From JAZSQZ01 sp045538175 (GTDB lineage: Bacteria; Bacillota; Clostridia; Christensenellales; UBA1242), in assembly GCA_045538175.1 (NCBI GenBank), contig JAZSQZ010000050.1:1-52852 (forward strand): a stretch of DNA of 52,852 nucleotides. Direction: 5' to 3'. The position numbers and the translations under genes were made by a program. Below, one piece after another: positions 1 to 8,373 of the stretch. Within the stretch, counting starts at the first letter, position 1. Every line of letters begins with the position of its first letter. The notes below the pieces were generated by a model. That model did no database searches. It had not been told where the DNA came from and saw only the letters and a list, made by a program, of their open reading frames with translations.

Positions 1-125
1 TCTGCTTGAGCAAGGTTTTCGTTGATATCTACAATGGCAATTTGGTCTGCACATTGATTTTGGGTGTGGGTATAGGCTACTGTTGCTCCAACGTGGCCGG
101 CTCCGATAACTGTAATTTTGCTCAT
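1..125 (-). CDS. L-lactate/malate dehydrogenase, N-terminal part (cut by window edge)
   Basis: The first 41 residues of a leftward gene are present; the rest lies outside the window. They read as an NAD-binding Rossmann start (MSKITVIGAGHVGATVAY) with the GxGxxG turn, followed by a strand ending in the acidic residue IVDIN that binds the NAD ribose. This is the usual start of the lactate/malate dehydrogenase family, which interconverts pyruvate and lactate or oxaloacetate and malate in the cytoplasm. Lactate dehydrogenase is the more likely member in a fermentative anaerobe, but the substrate-specificity loop is not in the window. The ATG at 125-123 is preceded on its strand by AAAGGA. No neighbour is visible downstream. 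Confidence 0.8.
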   Translation of the reverse strand, partial: MSKITVIGAGHVGATVAYTHTQNQCADQIAIVDINENLAQA

Positions 126-224
126 GTTTAATTCCTTTGAAAAGATGTATTTGTAATGAGAATACAATATTGATTATGAAAATCAATTGTAAAGACAAGA
201 AATTCACTGTTTGTAAAAAAAAGT

Positions 225-314
225 AAAGGTTGATGTTTGACATCAACCTTTGAGCTGCTACAGAAATTTGAAAAGTGTATAGTTTTTGCAATTTTAGGTT
301 GATGTATTTTTTTT
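225..314 (+). other. Three-arm mutually exclusive hairpin element with a T tract
   Basis: The stretch 126-451 has no gene. Within it, AGGTTGATGT occurs at 227-236 and again at 296-305, and its reverse complement lies between them at 240-249. The middle arm can pair with either outer arm. Arms 1 and 2 give an 11-bp hairpin with a 5-nt loop (225-251). Arms 2 and 3 give a 10-bp stem closing a 46-nt loop, followed directly by eight T (307-314), like an intrinsic terminator on the + strand. This resembles an attenuator, but no coding region directly follows and no promoter in front of it is clear. On the other strand the first hairpin is also followed by a T-rich run. Confidence 0.4.
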
Positions 315-370
315 AGCTCCTCAATAGTTGTTATCGCTTTGTTTTTGCTTCGTAAAAAGGCAAAACGAAC

Positions 371-399
371 TTGACCTTATATATAATATATTATATTAA
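371..399 (+). promoter_or_regulatory. Candidate promoter of the GT2-GT4 gene
   Basis: TTGACC at 371-376 is followed after 17 nt by TATTAA (394-399), with TATATT at 392-397 as an alternative with 15-nt spacing. It lies about 50 nt upstream of the start at 452, which has a GGAGG ribosome binding site. Confidence 0.45.
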
Positions 400-451
400 C
401 TTTGTAAGCTGGCATTGAGTATCTGGTGAAAATGTTCTGTTTGGAGGTTTT

Positions 452-2788
452 ATGCCAAAATTTTCGGTTGTTGTTCCTGTTTATAATGTTGAAAAATATT
501 TGCCTATGTGTATTGATAGTTTTATCAATCAAACATATAAAAACATTGAAATTATTTTAGTAAACGATGTTTCACCTGACAATTGTGGCACTATCTTAGA
601 AGAATATGCAAAAAAAGATGACCGTATAAAAATAATCAATCACGAAAAAAATCAAGGTCCACTTTGTGCAAGAATACACGCTGTTGAAATGGCAACAGGC
701 GACTATATAATGTTTGCAGATAGTGACGATACAATTGCACCTAACGCATGTAAAATTTTAGCAGATGCAATTGAAAATTACGGAACAGACATTATAAGTT
801 ATGACACAAATGTTGTTAACTTTGGAAAAAACAACGAAGAAGAATACAACTGGCAAAAATCTTGGTTTACAACACACTTAAGCGACAAACAAAGGCTTTT
901 TGATGAAGAAATTTCAATTAAGTGTTTAAAAGAAAACAAATTTTCGTTTAATGTTTGGAACAAGATTGCAAGAGCCGAAGTTTGCAAAAAGACATATGCT
1001 ATGATGCCAGAAGAAAGATATCTTTGGGCTGAAGATATGTTGATACAACAACACTTATACTACTTTGCAAAAGACTTTATACACATAAAAGACAAACTTT
1101 ATAATTATAGTTTTGGTATAGGAATTTCAACTGCCAAACTAACCCATGAAAAATATATAAACAACTTCTTCTTCGATATAAAATTCTTGACCGATTTTCA
1201 AAATTTTGCTAAAGAAGATGAAACAATTAGGGCAGGCTATACTAAAGCAAGCGAATTTAGAAAACAAATTATGCTTGGTGAAATTCTTTATAAAGTTATC
1301 GATTGTGTTTCAAAAGAAAAAAGAGTTGTATACCTTAATAAGTTGATTGAAACTGTTGGCCTTGATGCTTTTGTGGAAACTATGATAAAAAGGTATTATG
1401 ATAAAACTGAAAAGGTTGCAACCGTTTTAAATGAATTGAATATCAATGCCCCTAAAAAAGATAAAATAAAAAATATCGGTATTTTCTATCATCGTATAGG
1501 AAACGGTGGTGTTGAAAGAGTTATACAAAAAATCACACCTTTACTTCTTGACTCTGGGTATAATGTAACATTGTTTATTGAAGAAAAAAGAGATGATGAC
1601 TACCCTATTGACAAAAGGGCAAAAATCGAACTTGTACCTAAGTATGAGTTAGATGAAGACAACTATCTTTCAAAGAAAAGGCTTGAAATATTTAGAGAAA
1701 AAATCAAAGAGTATGATATTGACACCATTATGTATCAATCGTCTTCTTTCAATCTTATGCTATACGACCTAATGCTCTTTAGGTCACTTGGTGTTTATGT
1801 TTTAACAACTGCTCACGAACTTTTCTGCCAAGAGATGTGTAACTCAATTCCAACGATTAACCAAAGACTTAAAATTCTTAAAAACACAGACCTTATTCAA
1901 ACTCTATCAAAAACAGAAGAAGTTTTCTGGACAAATCTTGGCGTAAATGCAAAATACATACCAAACCCATTAACTTTTGACCCTAAAGAAAATAAAATAG
2001 CAAAGAAAAAAGAAAAACTTATTGTTTGGGTTGGAAGATTTGCACCACATCAAAAGAAGCCAAAAGACGCAATCGATATTTTTGAACAAGTTTATGAAAC
2101 TGACAAAGATGCCCGTATGATTATGTTGGGCAAAGGTGAAAATGAAGATGAAACAAATGATATTTTAAATTATATCAAAAGTAAAAAACTTGATGGCGTT
2201 ATCGAAAATATCTACGATAATGATATTAAAAAATATTATGAAAAAGCTTCTTTGCTTTTGGTAACTTCAACTTATGAAACTTTTTCTCTAGTTCTTTCAG
2301 AAGCAATGAGTTTTGGTTTGCCTTGCGTTACATATGATATGCCATACCTTGAATTGTTGCAAAATAATGAAGGTGTTTTAACTGTTGAACAAAGAGATAT
2401 TAACTCTGCAGCACAAGAAATTATTGAACTTTTAAGCAACCAAGAAAAACTTGATAATATGGGCAAAAAAGCAAAACAATTTATTGAAAAGTTTGCAGAA
2501 AACAAACCATTAGATTCTTGGAAAAAAGTATTGGCAGAATTGCCTAACAAAAAACAAACAAAACAAGATTTGGGCTACAACAAAATTATTGAAGAAACCA
2601 TTTTTGAGCACTACACCGTAGGCACAAAAGAAATATTTAATAATTATGTCTTTAAAAACGAAAACACAAAACTAACCTTCTTTGCACGAGCAAAGAGATG
2701 TTTAAAAGTAAATGGTGTTTGGGGGACATTTAAAAAAGTTGTTAAGAAAACCTTTAGAAAAATAAAAAGAATTTTATTTAAAAAATAA
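452..2788 (+). CDS. Two-domain glycosyltransferase, GT2 fused to GT4
   Basis: This 778-residue protein joins two glycosyltransferases. Residues 1 to about 110 are a classical GT-A fold GT2 domain (FSVVVPVYNVEKYL, then the metal-binding DSDD at about 90-93), followed by a region found in GT2 enzymes of surface polysaccharide clusters. Residues about 345-700 are a GT-B fold GT4 enzyme: GGVERV in the acceptor half, WVGRF at about 526 opening the donor half, and the ETFSLVLSEAMSFG donor-binding segment. A basic tail closes it. It probably adds two consecutive sugars to a lipid-linked glycan at the inner membrane face. The GT2 half is clearly paralogous to the glycosyltransferase at 47591-48673. 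GGAGG precedes the ATG. It stands alone and ends at a terminator; the sugars are unknown. Confidence 0.85.
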   Translation: MPKFSVVVPVYNVEKYLPMCIDSFINQTYKNIEIILVNDVSPDNCGTILEEYAKKDDRIKIINHEKNQGPLCARIHAVEMATGDYIMFADSDDTIAPNACKILADAIENYGTDIISYDTNVVNFGKNNEEEYNWQKSWFTTHLSDKQRLFDEEISIKCLKENKFSFNVWNKIARAEVCKKTYAMMPEERYLWAEDMLIQQHLYYFAKDFIHIKDKLYNYSFGIGISTAKLTHEKYINNFFFDIKFLTDFQNFAKEDETIRAGYTKASEFRKQIMLGEILYKVIDCVSKEKRVVYLNKLIETVGLDAFVETMIKRYYDKTEKVATVLNELNINAPKKDKIKNIGIFYHRIGNGGVERVIQKITPLLLDSGYNVTLFIEEKRDDDYPIDKRAKIELVPKYELDEDNYLSKKRLEIFREKIKEYDIDTIMYQSSSFNLMLYDLMLFRSLGVYVLTTAHELFCQEMCNSIPTINQRLKILKNTDLIQTLSKTEEVFWTNLGVNAKYIPNPLTFDPKENKIAKKKEKLIVWVGRFAPHQKKPKDAIDIFEQVYETDKDARMIMLGKGENEDETNDILNYIKSKKLDGVIENIYDNDIKKYYEKASLLLVTSTYETFSLVLSEAMSFGLPCVTYDMPYLELLQNNEGVLTVEQRDINSAAQEIIELLSNQEKLDNMGKKAKQFIEKFAENKPLDSWKKVLAELPNKKQTKQDLGYNKIIEETIFEHYTVGTKEIFNNYVFKNENTKLTFFARAKRCLKVNGVWGTFKKVVKKTFRKIKRILFKK

Positions 2789-2792
2789 TAAA

Positions 2793-2817
2793 AAACCGAT
2801 GGAAACATCGGTTTTTT
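2793..2817. terminator. Bidirectional intrinsic terminator
   Basis: AAAACCGATG-GAAA-CATCGGTTTT followed by a T run. It lies between two convergent genes and has A/T runs on both sides, so it can serve both. It belongs to the ACCGAT-stem set found repeatedly between 2.8 and 11.8 kb. Confidence 0.9.
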
Positions 2818-2820
2818 TGT

Positions 2821-3429
2821 TTACTTTAAAATATCACAATTTTTTGTTTGATATGTTTTCGCTTGCACAAACTTTTTTGTTTTGTAATCAAAATCGTATT
2901 CTATACAATAAATATTTTTGTCGCTATTAAGCAAAGTTTTATATATCTCAACTTGGGATTTAAGGTCGTCTTTTTCATATACTCTAAAAAGACAATTTAA
3001 TGATTTTTCAAATGCAGGTTGTCTGTGGTCATAAATACCTTCAAAAACATAATCGCCTGTGTTTTCGTCTAACCTTCTTTCTTTTGTGTTTAAGGTATAT
3101 TTCCACTGTTTTTCTAAACTGTTTCTGTTGTTTAACTCATAATAAAACCCAAAATCGTTTGCAATTGTTTTTAGTATAAAAAACCTAAACTCTTCTTTTT
3201 TTGTTGTGTTAAAAACAAGATCTTTTGCATTGCTCCTTTCTCTTTTTGTGTAGGCTACATATCTATCATTTTCTTCGTCGTATCCAAAGCCATTTGGAAG
3301 ACTTGTGTGACATAAAACAAACTCAAAAGGAATTTCCATTTGTTTTATATCGTCTAAAAATTGTGCTTTTAGGTCGCCACAAAAATCAAATAAAGTTTCT
3401 AAACTTTTTTCGCTATATTCTTTTTCCAT
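2821..3429 (-). CDS. Hypothetical protein, 202 residues
   Basis: I do not recognise this protein. It is soluble and mixed in charge, with no signal peptide, membrane segment or cysteine pair that would suggest a cofactor. Aromatic-rich stretches such as YCIEYDFDYKTKKFVQ near the end suggest a beta-rich C-terminal half; the start is helical. GGAG lies 8 nt before the ATG. It is transcribed alone, convergent with the glycosyltransferase and divergent from the CPBP protease. Its style resembles the small orphan cytoplasmic proteins at 8.9 and 9.7 kb. Function unknown. Confidence 0.7.
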   Translation of the reverse strand: MEKEYSEKSLETLFDFCGDLKAQFLDDIKQMEIPFEFVLCHTSLPNGFGYDEENDRYVAYTKRERSNAKDLVFNTTKKEEFRFFILKTIANDFGFYYELNNRNSLEKQWKYTLNTKERRLDENTGDYVFEGIYDHRQPAFEKSLNCLFRVYEKDDLKSQVEIYKTLLNSDKNIYCIEYDFDYKTKKFVQAKTYQTKNCDILK

Positions 3430-3537
3430 ATTTTCTCCACTACTATATTAACATATTTTTAAAATAAAACAAAACTTGAAAGGCTTTTTGTTTGTTTTTA
3501 TTTTTAAAACCAAATATAATGATTATAGGAGAAAGAA

Positions 3538-4296
3538 ATGCAAAAGTTTTTTAAGAAAAGCGAAATCGGTTTTGCAATATTTTGGATTGTTTTATACATA
3601 GTTTTATCAAGCGTTGCAGAAGAAGTTTCAAACATAATCGGTGTGGCAAAATCTATAACTTGTGCTGTACATATTTTGATGAGTTTAGTTTTGCTTTTAT
3701 GGATTTTAAAAAACAAGCACACTGAATACCTTGGTTTGTGCAAATCAAAAGTTGGGGCAAAATACTTGTTGTTTTATATCCCACTTGTTGTTATGATATC
3801 CACAAATCTTTGGTTTGGTGTTGAAAGTGTTTTTGGGGTTTTAGAAAGCATTTTGTTTGTGATAAGTATGCTTTGTGTAGGGTTTTTGGAAGAAATCATT
3901 TTCCGTGGGTTATTGTTTCGTGCTATGGAAAAAGATAGTCTAAAATGGGCAATTGCTGTGACAAGTTTAACTTTTGGCATAGGACACATCATAAACTTAA
4001 TTTCTGGCAGTCTCTCTTTGCTATCTGGAGTTTGCCAAATTGTATACTCTTTTGCAGCAGGATTTTTGTTTGTTATTCTTTTTTACAAAAGTGGCACACT
4101 TATCCCTTGCATAATCACACATAGTGTATTTAATGCCTTGTCTGTTGTGTTTAACAATTCTGCAATGACAACAACGACAGAAATTATACTTGCAGGTGTT
4201 TTGACGGTTTTAAGTTTAGGATACGCAATAATAACAATTTTATTAACAAAAAACAAAACAAAAGAAGAAAAAACAGAGATTAAAAAGACACTTTAG
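3538..4296 (+). CDS. CPBP family intramembrane metalloprotease (CAAX/Abi type)
   Basis: A 252-residue polytopic membrane protein with about seven hydrophobic segments carries all three motifs of the CPBP/Abi (Rce1-like) protease family: E118-E119-x3-R123 (EEIIFRG), F146-x3-H150 (FGIGH) and H195-x3-N199 (HSVFN). These glutamate and histidine residues bind the catalytic zinc inside the membrane. Bacterial members are linked to bacteriocin self-immunity, peptide maturation or surface-protein processing. No bacteriocin or peptide gene is nearby, so its substrate is open. A TATAAT-like box and an AGGAG site precede the ATG. The stop codon lies inside the loop of its own terminator. Confidence 0.85.
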   Translation: MQKFFKKSEIGFAIFWIVLYIVLSSVAEEVSNIIGVAKSITCAVHILMSLVLLLWILKNKHTEYLGLCKSKVGAKYLLFYIPLVVMISTNLWFGVESVFGVLESILFVISMLCVGFLEEIIFRGLLFRAMEKDSLKWAIAVTSLTFGIGHIINLISGSLSLLSGVCQIVYSFAAGFLFVILFYKSGTLIPCIITHSVFNALSVVFNNSAMTTTTEIILAGVLTVLSLGYAIITILLTKNKTKEEKTEIKKTL

Positions 4297-4309
4297 TGGT
4301 GTCTTTTTT
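4282..4309 (+). terminator. Intrinsic terminator overlapping the stop codon
   Basis: AAAAAGACAC and GTGTCTTTTT pair around a 7-nt loop that contains the TAG stop of the CPBP gene; a T run follows. Confidence 0.8.
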
Positions 4310-4322
4310 GATGCCTTATTAT

Positions 4323-4350
4323 TTGATATATTTTTTGGCTGTGCTATAAT
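4323..4350 (+). promoter_or_regulatory. Promoter giving an apparently leaderless ABC-F transcript
   Basis: TTGATA (4323-4328), a 16-nt spacer, then TATAAT (4345-4350). Only six bases separate the -10 box from the ATG at 4357, so transcription should start at or within a base of the start codon, leaving no room for a ribosome binding site. Confidence 0.65.
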
Positions 4351-4356
4351 GTAAAT

Positions 4357-6264
4357 ATGAGATTAAGTTTAAACAACATTTCGGTATCGTTTGGCGAGAA
4401 CAAAGTTTTAAAGAATATTGATTTTGTGGTTAACACTAAAGACAAGATTGCTTTGATTGGCAGAAACGGCTCTGGAAAAACAACCCTACTTAGAGTTATA
4501 ACCGGCGAGCAAGAGATTGATGCTGATCAAGGCAACAAAACAAATCAAATTCAAAAAACGGGCAAATTTGAAATTGGATACCTAAAACAGATTGCTTTTG
4601 AAGACGAAAACGAAACATTTGAAGATGAGATTTTAAAAGTTTATAAAGATATTTTAAGCCTTAAAGCAAGAATTGAAAAACTTGAAAACGATATGCTTTT
4701 AGGAAACTTCAACAAAGACAGCGAAAAGTATGAAGAGCTTCTTAGAACATTTGATATTCTTGGTGGATATGTTTATCAAAAAGAATATAACACAGCAATA
4801 AAAAAATTTGGGTTTTTAGAAGAAGACAAAAATAAAAAACTCAAAGAATTTTCTGGTGGACAAAGGACAAAAATTGCCCTTATCAAGCTGCTTTTAGGAA
4901 GACCTGACCTTTTGATTTTAGACGAACCCACAAACCACTTAGACCTAAACAGCATTGAGTGGCTTGAAGAATATTTGCAAAGTTACAACAAAGCAATAAT
5001 TGTTGTTTCTCACGATAGGGCTTTTTTAGATAAATTTGTAAACACGGTCTACGAAATTGAAAGAGGCAAAATTAAAAAGTATGCTGGAAATTATTCTGCA
5101 TTTGCAAAAGCAAAAGAATTAAACTACGAAAAAGATTTAAAAGAATATGAAGCCCTAAAGAAAGAAAAAGAAAGATTGCAGGCGCTTGCCGACAGATTTA
5201 GGTATAAGGCCACAAAAGCAAGTATGGCACAAAGCAAACTTAAACAAATCGAAAAAATGGGCGACATTGAAAAACCAGAGAGTGCCGACACAAAAGTTTT
5301 TTCGGCACACACAAAACCAAGGATTGAAAGTGGAAATGATGTTATGTTTGCCCAAGACATAGAAATTGGATACGACAAGGTTTTGTCAAAACTTTCGTTT
5401 AGAGTTTTTAAGGGCGACAAGATTGGCGTTGTTGGTGGCAACGGGCTTGGTAAGTCTACCCTGCTTAAATCTCTTGTTGGTAAAATTCCTTTACTAAAAG
5501 GAAAAATCAAGTTTGGCACAAATGTGGAGATAGGATATTTTGACCAACAAACTGCAACAAACAACATTTCAAACGAAACAATTTTGGACCACTTTTTAAG
5601 ATTGTTCCCAGACACCGACACAGAAACTGCAAGGACAAATTTAGGGGCTTTTTGTTTTACGCAAGATGACGTTTTTAAAAACCTAAGAGATTTGTCCGGG
5701 GGCGAAATGGTGCGCCTTGAACTTTGCAAGCTTTTAAAGAAAAGACCAAACTTTTTAATCTTAGACGAACCCACAAACCATATGGATATTGCTGGAAAAG
5801 TGGCACTTGAAAGTATGCTAAAAAACTACGAAGGCACAATCATCTTTGTTTCGCACGATAGATATTTTGTAAACAAAATTGCAGAAAGCTTGATTGTTTT
5901 TGACGGAGATGAATGCAGGTTTTTAAGAGATACAAAATACAGCGAATATGAAAAAACTAGACTTGAAAAAAGAGAAGAAAAAGTCGAAATAAAAAAGAAA
6001 GAAATTGTAAGCATAGACGAAAAACCTGCAAAACAAAATCTATATTTAGAGTCTAAAGAAAAGGCAAAAAAAGACGCAAAAAGAAAAAAAATAGAAAGAC
6101 AAATTTCTGCCCTTGAAGAAGAAATAAAAGAGATTTCGAAAAACTTTGAAAACCCTGAAGTTTTTAGTGATTACAAAAAACTTATGGAATTTCAAAAACA
6201 AATTGAAGAAAAAAATAGCGAAATCGAAAAACTTACAGAAGAATGGTTTTCTTTGGAAAATTAA
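4357..6264 (+). CDS. ABC-F family ATPase (ribosome-associated)
   Basis: This 635-residue cytoplasmic protein has two ABC ATPase cassettes and no membrane segments, the ABC-F layout. Cassette 1 has Walker A GRNGSGKTTLL at about 35-45, FSGGQ and LILDEPTNHLDL. Cassette 2 has GGNGLGKSTLL, LSGGE and LILDEPTNHMD. Between them lies the charged helical P-site linker (about 230-310), and a lysine/glutamate-rich coiled coil closes the protein, as in Uup/YdiF-type members. ABC-F proteins bind the ribosomal E site and relieve stalling; some protect against antibiotics. The linker alone does not show whether this one is a resistance factor. The promoter abuts the ATG. It stands alone and ends at its own terminator. 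Confidence 0.9.
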   Translation: MRLSLNNISVSFGENKVLKNIDFVVNTKDKIALIGRNGSGKTTLLRVITGEQEIDADQGNKTNQIQKTGKFEIGYLKQIAFEDENETFEDEILKVYKDILSLKARIEKLENDMLLGNFNKDSEKYEELLRTFDILGGYVYQKEYNTAIKKFGFLEEDKNKKLKEFSGGQRTKIALIKLLLGRPDLLILDEPTNHLDLNSIEWLEEYLQSYNKAIIVVSHDRAFLDKFVNTVYEIERGKIKKYAGNYSAFAKAKELNYEKDLKEYEALKKEKERLQALADRFRYKATKASMAQSKLKQIEKMGDIEKPESADTKVFSAHTKPRIESGNDVMFAQDIEIGYDKVLSKLSFRVFKGDKIGVVGGNGLGKSTLLKSLVGKIPLLKGKIKFGTNVEIGYFDQQTATNNISNETILDHFLRLFPDTDTETARTNLGAFCFTQDDVFKNLRDLSGGEMVRLELCKLLKKRPNFLILDEPTNHMDIAGKVALESMLKNYEGTIIFVSHDRYFVNKIAESLIVFDGDECRFLRDTKYSEYEKTRLEKREEKVEIKKKEIVSIDEKPAKQNLYLESKEKAKKDAKRKKIERQISALEEEIKEISKNFENPEVFSDYKKLMEFQKQIEEKNSEIEKLTEEWFSLEN

Positions 6265-6290
6265 AAAAGACTACATCTGTAGTCTTTTTT
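6263..6290. terminator. Bidirectional intrinsic terminator
   Basis: AAAAAAGACTACA pairs with TGTAGTCTTTTTT. It sits between the convergent ABC-F and XRE genes and overlaps the stop codon of the latter. Confidence 0.85.
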
Positions 6291-6915
6291 AGTTATAAAA
6301 TCTTTTTACGATTTCTCTCACGACGCTTTCATCTTTTTTGACCCACTCAAACATATTTGTGTTTCTTCTAGCAATTAGCCCAGCGTTTTCTAGTCCGTCA
6401 ATAATTCTTGCGCCTTTTGAAAACCCTATGCTTAAAGTTTTTTGAATACGTGCGATACTTATTTGGTCGAGTTTTAACAACCTTTCAACTGCCTTTTCGT
6501 CTGTTTCAGGTTTGTTTGCCATTGTAATTCCGGTTATAAATTTAACAAAGTCGATATCGTTTACTTTCGCATATTCCATTAAAAAGTGCATAAGAATTGC
6601 ATCTCTCATCTCTTTTGGAAAGTCTTCAATTGCTGGAAAGACCCATTGTGTTTTCTCTCCATTTGTGTTTATTTGTGTACAAATTTCTAGGTGTTTTATG
6701 CTTTGCTTTGTACCATTTAAAATTTCGTCTATTGTAGTGTTAAAAAATTCTGCAAGTATAGGCAATGTTTCAACATCTGGAAGGCCGTGGCCCTTTTCCC
6801 ATTTAGACACAGTTTTTGGTGACACAGAAAGTTTTTCTGCCAAAGCTGTTTGCGTTAACTTTTTGTTTTTTCTAAAATTTGTGATTCTTTCTCCTACTGC
6901 TTTTGCGTCAATCAT
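6289..6915 (-). CDS. XRE-family regulator with C-terminal FtsK-gamma-like winged helix
   Basis: The 208-residue protein begins with a Cro/CI-type helix-turn-helix (about residues 5-60: RITNFRKNKKLTQTALAEKL, then VSPKTVSKWEKGHGLPDVET). The middle (about 70-130) is unassigned. The end (about 137-195) matches the FtsK gamma winged-helix pattern: QISIARIQKTLSIGFSKGAR then IIDGLENAGLI. In FtsK that domain reads polar KOPS DNA sequences. Two DNA-reading domains in one small protein suggest a repressor with two site types. A TTTACA-17-TATAAT promoter and a GGGGGA ribosome binding site lie just upstream. It is monocistronic and divergent from the MFS gene, a possible target. Confidence 0.75.
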   Translation of the reverse strand: MIDAKAVGERITNFRKNKKLTQTALAEKLSVSPKTVSKWEKGHGLPDVETLPILAEFFNTTIDEILNGTKQSIKHLEICTQINTNGEKTQWVFPAIEDFPKEMRDAILMHFLMEYAKVNDIDFVKFITGITMANKPETDEKAVERLLKLDQISIARIQKTLSIGFSKGARIIDGLENAGLIARRNTNMFEWVKKDESVVREIVKRFYN

Positions 6916-6941
6916 ATTTTTCTTTTCCCCCTTTTTTAACC

Positions 6942-6970
6942 ATTATATTAAAAAGAAAAAGCAATGTAAA
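6942..6970 (-). promoter_or_regulatory. Promoter of the XRE-FtsK-gamma regulator
   Basis: On the minus strand, TTTACA (6970-6965), a 17-nt spacer and TATAAT (6947-6942), about 27 nt before the ATG. Confidence 0.65.
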
Positions 6971-7064
6971 CCTATTCTCAGTAGTGTTTTTTTCTACTCT
7001 GCGTAGGAATTTTTAAAAATTTATGCTGTTTTGACACATTTTTTGTTTTGTTGGGTTGTTTGTT

Positions 7065-7092
7065 TTGAATAAAACAAAAACTTTGTTATAAT
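7065..7092 (+). promoter_or_regulatory. Promoter of the MFS transporter, covering an upstream ATG
   Basis: TTGAAT (7065-7070), 16-nt spacer, TATAAT (7087-7092). The in-frame ATG at 7091 falls inside the -10 box and so cannot be in the message. The mRNA should begin near 7099, directly at the ribosome binding site. Confidence 0.65.
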
Positions 7093-7111
7093 GCAACTTA
7101 GGAAGAAAGCA

Positions 7112-8317
7112 ATGCAATTTAAATTACTCAACATACACAAGTTTGTTGGCAACTTCGCGACATCGCTTGTTGGCACGTTTATACCACTGATTATTTATAA
7201 CGCTACAGGGAGTTTGCGCCTTGCAGTTTTATTTTTGTTTGCCCAACACGTATGTCGTTTGATTTCGAACCATTTGTTTAAAAACCTATATAACAAGTAC
7301 CCACAAACTGCACTTATAATAAGGGTTATACCTTTACTTATATACAACATTTCGCTGATATTTTTAAAGGATTTTATTGTTGTTGGTATAATTATTGTAG
7401 CAATAAGTTACGGAATGAATTTATCTTTTAAAAACAACGCATATGGTGTTTTATTAAACTACACAAGCAGAAAAAAGACATCTCGAAACCTTGCCGTTTC
7501 AAGAGTTTTTGACGCTTTAAGTGCAATTGTTGCAAACGTTGCAGGTGGTCTTTTTATCGATTGGAACCAAACTGCCTTAATTATCTTTAGCACAAGTTTA
7601 TATGTTTTAAGCGTTTTACCTGTATTTATTTATTACTTAGTAAACAGAAAGAAAACAGGCTTTAACAAAGACTTTACTTCAAACGCTGCAATCGCATATG
7701 ATATGGACCCTGCCTTAAAAGAAAAAAGAAAGAGTATGGTCAAAAAATTTGTTATACAATATTTCTTGTTCTACTTTATTTTCTGCGTAATCGACCCATT
7801 TACAAATATCTATACCCTACACAGATTTATAACAATGCCAACCTTTGCACAAGCAGGATACTTAACAGCGATTTTCCAACTTGGAAACTTGATACCTGTA
7901 CTTATTATAGGAAAAGTTGCAAAGAAATTTGACTTAAAGAATGTAAACACATTGTTTGGACTTGTATGTGGAATTCCACTTGCAATAATACCTTTTATAC
8001 AAAGTTATATTCCTATTTATATTTTAGTATTTATTTTTGGTTTTGCATATGCTGTGTGCTCTTACTTTATGATGGACTCTCTTATGGTAAAATGCAAAAT
8101 CATAAGTGGCAACAACGAAGCCCTTATGGCAAGGCAAGACGGAATCATCGTAGGACAAATGGTTGCGCCTATAGTTGTTATGATTTTCAACTCGACAATA
8201 CCTGTATTCCTTGTAATGCCGGTTGCACTTGTTGTATACTCAATCTATACACATTTTGTTGAAGAAAAGTTGAGAAAAGACCTTGTAAACTATCTTGAAA
8301 ACAACGAAATAGAATAA
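7112..8317 (+). CDS. MFS-type transporter
   Basis: A 401-residue protein with about 12 hydrophobic segments and a charged central loop (near KTGFNKDFTSN), the major facilitator arrangement. It has no soluble domain and no substrate-specific motif that I recognise, so drug, sugar or peptide efflux cannot be told apart. The start at 7112 is chosen over the ATG at 7091 because the latter lies in the -10 box, while AGGAAG (about 7100-7105) sits seven bases before 7112. The predicted 5' leader is only about 12 nt. The gene is monocistronic and divergent from the XRE regulator. Confidence 0.8.
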   Translation: MQFKLLNIHKFVGNFATSLVGTFIPLIIYNATGSLRLAVLFLFAQHVCRLISNHLFKNLYNKYPQTALIIRVIPLLIYNISLIFLKDFIVVGIIIVAISYGMNLSFKNNAYGVLLNYTSRKKTSRNLAVSRVFDALSAIVANVAGGLFIDWNQTALIIFSTSLYVLSVLPVFIYYLVNRKKTGFNKDFTSNAAIAYDMDPALKEKRKSMVKKFVIQYFLFYFIFCVIDPFTNIYTLHRFITMPTFAQAGYLTAIFQLGNLIPVLIIGKVAKKFDLKNVNTLFGLVCGIPLAIIPFIQSYIPIYILVFIFGFAYAVCSYFMMDSLMVKCKIISGNNEALMARQDGIIVGQMVAPIVVMIFNSTIPVFLVMPVALVVYSIYTHFVEEKLRKDLVNYLENNEIE

Positions 8318-8345
8318 AAAACCGATAGATTTTCTATCGGTTTTG
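8316..8345. terminator. Bidirectional intrinsic terminator (ACCGAT family)
   Basis: AAAACCGATAGA-TTT-TCTATCGGTTTT between the convergent MFS and membrane-protein genes, with A and T runs on both flanks. Confidence 0.9.
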
Positions 8346-8373
8346 TTTTTTGTAATTTTAAAATTTTATTTAT

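Noticed and set aside
5124..5774. 216-codon minus-strand frame inside the ABC-F gene
   Set aside because: It is fully antisense to a well-supported ATPase and has a low-complexity Ser/Phe/Leu composition.
6512..7006. Long + strand frame opposite the XRE regulator
   Set aside because: Codon pattern and content are those of the antisense of a real gene; no ribosome binding site or family match.
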